DNA of 45,939 bases, taken from the NCBI GenBank assembly GCA_905250885.1, contig CAJNOQ010000584.1, positions 1 through 45,939 of the forward strand, read 5' to 3'. Positions 45,405-45,939 of the stretch are shown here, piece after piece (the stretch's first letter is position 1; the number at the start of each line of letters is the position of its first letter). Source of the DNA: Didymodactylos carnosus (taxonomy: Eukaryota > Rotifera > Eurotatoria > Philodinida > Philodinidae). Under the pieces are notes generated by a model that had not been told where the DNA came from, made no database searches, and saw only the letters and a program-made list of their open reading frames with translations. The position numbers were made by a program, and so were the translations under genes.

Positions 45405-45525
45405 AAAACCGTCGGTTAACCGCGGTTCTTCAAATAACCGCCAGCTGACCGCGGTTTGCTATAAACCGTCAATTAATCGCGGTTAACCGCCGGTATTTTT
45501 AATATCGCGGTTTGGAAACTTAACT
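45405..45525. repeat. patch iterating GGTTAACCGCGG-type words
   Basis: The words GGTTAACCGCGGTT, AACCGCCAGCTGACCGCGG and AATCGCGGTTAACCGCC recur about six times in 120 bases, several being palindromic. GC content is well above the surroundings. Ends are not clear; it may be the subterminal part of a miniature element that also includes the tandem array at 45601. Confidence 0.55.
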
Positions 45526-45600
45526 GCTAATCACTGTAGAGTCCGAAATGAGTTTTCAAAAAATTTAAATTTATCAAAAATCGAAAAAATTTAGGACGTT

Positions 45601-45714
45601 TATAAACCGGGTCGAGATCTATAAACCAGGTCGAGATTTATAAACCGGGTCGATGTTTATAAACCAGGTCGAGATTTATAAATCAGGTCGAGATTTATAA
45701 ACCAGGTCGAAATT
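45601..45714. repeat. six 19-base tandem repeats
   Basis: Six head-to-tail units of TATAAACCAGGTCGAGATT run without gaps, with one to three changes per unit (for example CCGGG for CCAGG and TGTT for AGATT). The array stops 38 bases before the stop codon of the partial gene at the right edge. Confidence 0.92.
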
Positions 45715-45752
45715 TATATGTTCATGGTATATTTAACAAAATTAAGCATCAT

Positions 45753-45939
45753 CTAAAGATTTTCTTTACATTTAAAAGATTGATTATTCAAGATTTGATA
45801 TAGGGGTACTCGATAAGAATGATATTTGTATCTAGTCACACCGTTTTCGTCACGTGTACGCCATATGCATTGTGAAAATGGAAATGTCCTCAAATCACGT
45901 TTATTTATTTCTTCTTGCGTTCTATCATACGCTCTTTCT
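45753..45939 (-). CDS. 3' end of an unknown gene running off the right edge
   Basis: From the last base of the window a minus-strand frame stays open for 61 codons to a TAG at 45755-45753. The peptide has a protein-like, charged composition (ERAYDRTQEEINKRDLRTFP, then FSQCIWRTRDENG, then YKYHSYRVPLYQ) and no low complexity. It is in a single frame with no internal splice needed. I do not recognise a family. The gene continues beyond the window. Confidence 0.5.
   Translation of the reverse strand, partial: ERAYDRTQEEINKRDLRTFPFSQCIWRTRDENGVTRYKYHSYRVPLYQILNNQSFKCKENL

Noticed and set aside
1..45939. CRISPR arrays, bacterial operons, ribosomal RNA and tRNA genes
   Set aside because: Nothing of these kinds is seen; introns and gene families show animal nuclear DNA.

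Overview
The window is nuclear DNA from a small invertebrate animal. It is strongly AT-rich, its genes have GT-AG introns (many of 50-400 bases, some of several kb), and it carries an innexin, the gap-junction family of invertebrates. A decayed FLYWCH-type gene, many short foldback elements, and strong 3' splice sites 14-36 bases before start codons fit a bdelloid rotifer such as Rotaria or Adineta. That placement is inference from style, not from a marker gene.

Layout, left to right. Positions 1-114 are a near-perfect palindrome, followed by an hAT-like miniature element with an 8-base target duplication. A two-exon coiled-coil gene (+, 1642-2320) meets the visible 3' part of an M1AP-like meiosis gene (-, 14619 to 2334), whose C-terminal exons lie beyond the window or are lost. 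A complete innexin (-, 11271-7613) sits inside one M1AP intron on the same strand. Two plus-strand exons of an unassigned gene lie at 7263-7514. A small unrecognised gene (-, 15585-15181) lies just upstream of M1AP. Positions 15.6-20.0 kb are mostly repeats and relics. A three-exon secreted nuclease-fold (SNase-like) gene runs 20025-22042 (+). An eight-exon organic-anion transporter (SLCO/OATP, -, 28466-24424) and a nine-exon MFSD12 lysosomal transporter (-, 42226-35436) are both complete, and all their intron phases agree. About 7 kb of nearly gene-free DNA separates them. The right end (44.3-45.9 kb) is repeat-rich and closes with the 3' end of an unknown minus-strand gene.

The genes do not form one pathway. 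Two are membrane transporters, one a gap-junction protein and one a meiotic factor. What unifies the window is its repeats. Several introns hold foldback elements with arms of 150-350 bases, and one such arm occurs in introns of two different genes (M1AP and MFSD12). At least six other patches each carry their own iterated, often palindromic short word (GAGTACTC, AAGTCC, GACTAGTC, CAAGTACTT, GGGCCGGGCC, GGTTAACCGCGG).

Exon borders were set by hand from splice sites, reading-frame phase and family alignment from memory. No search was run.
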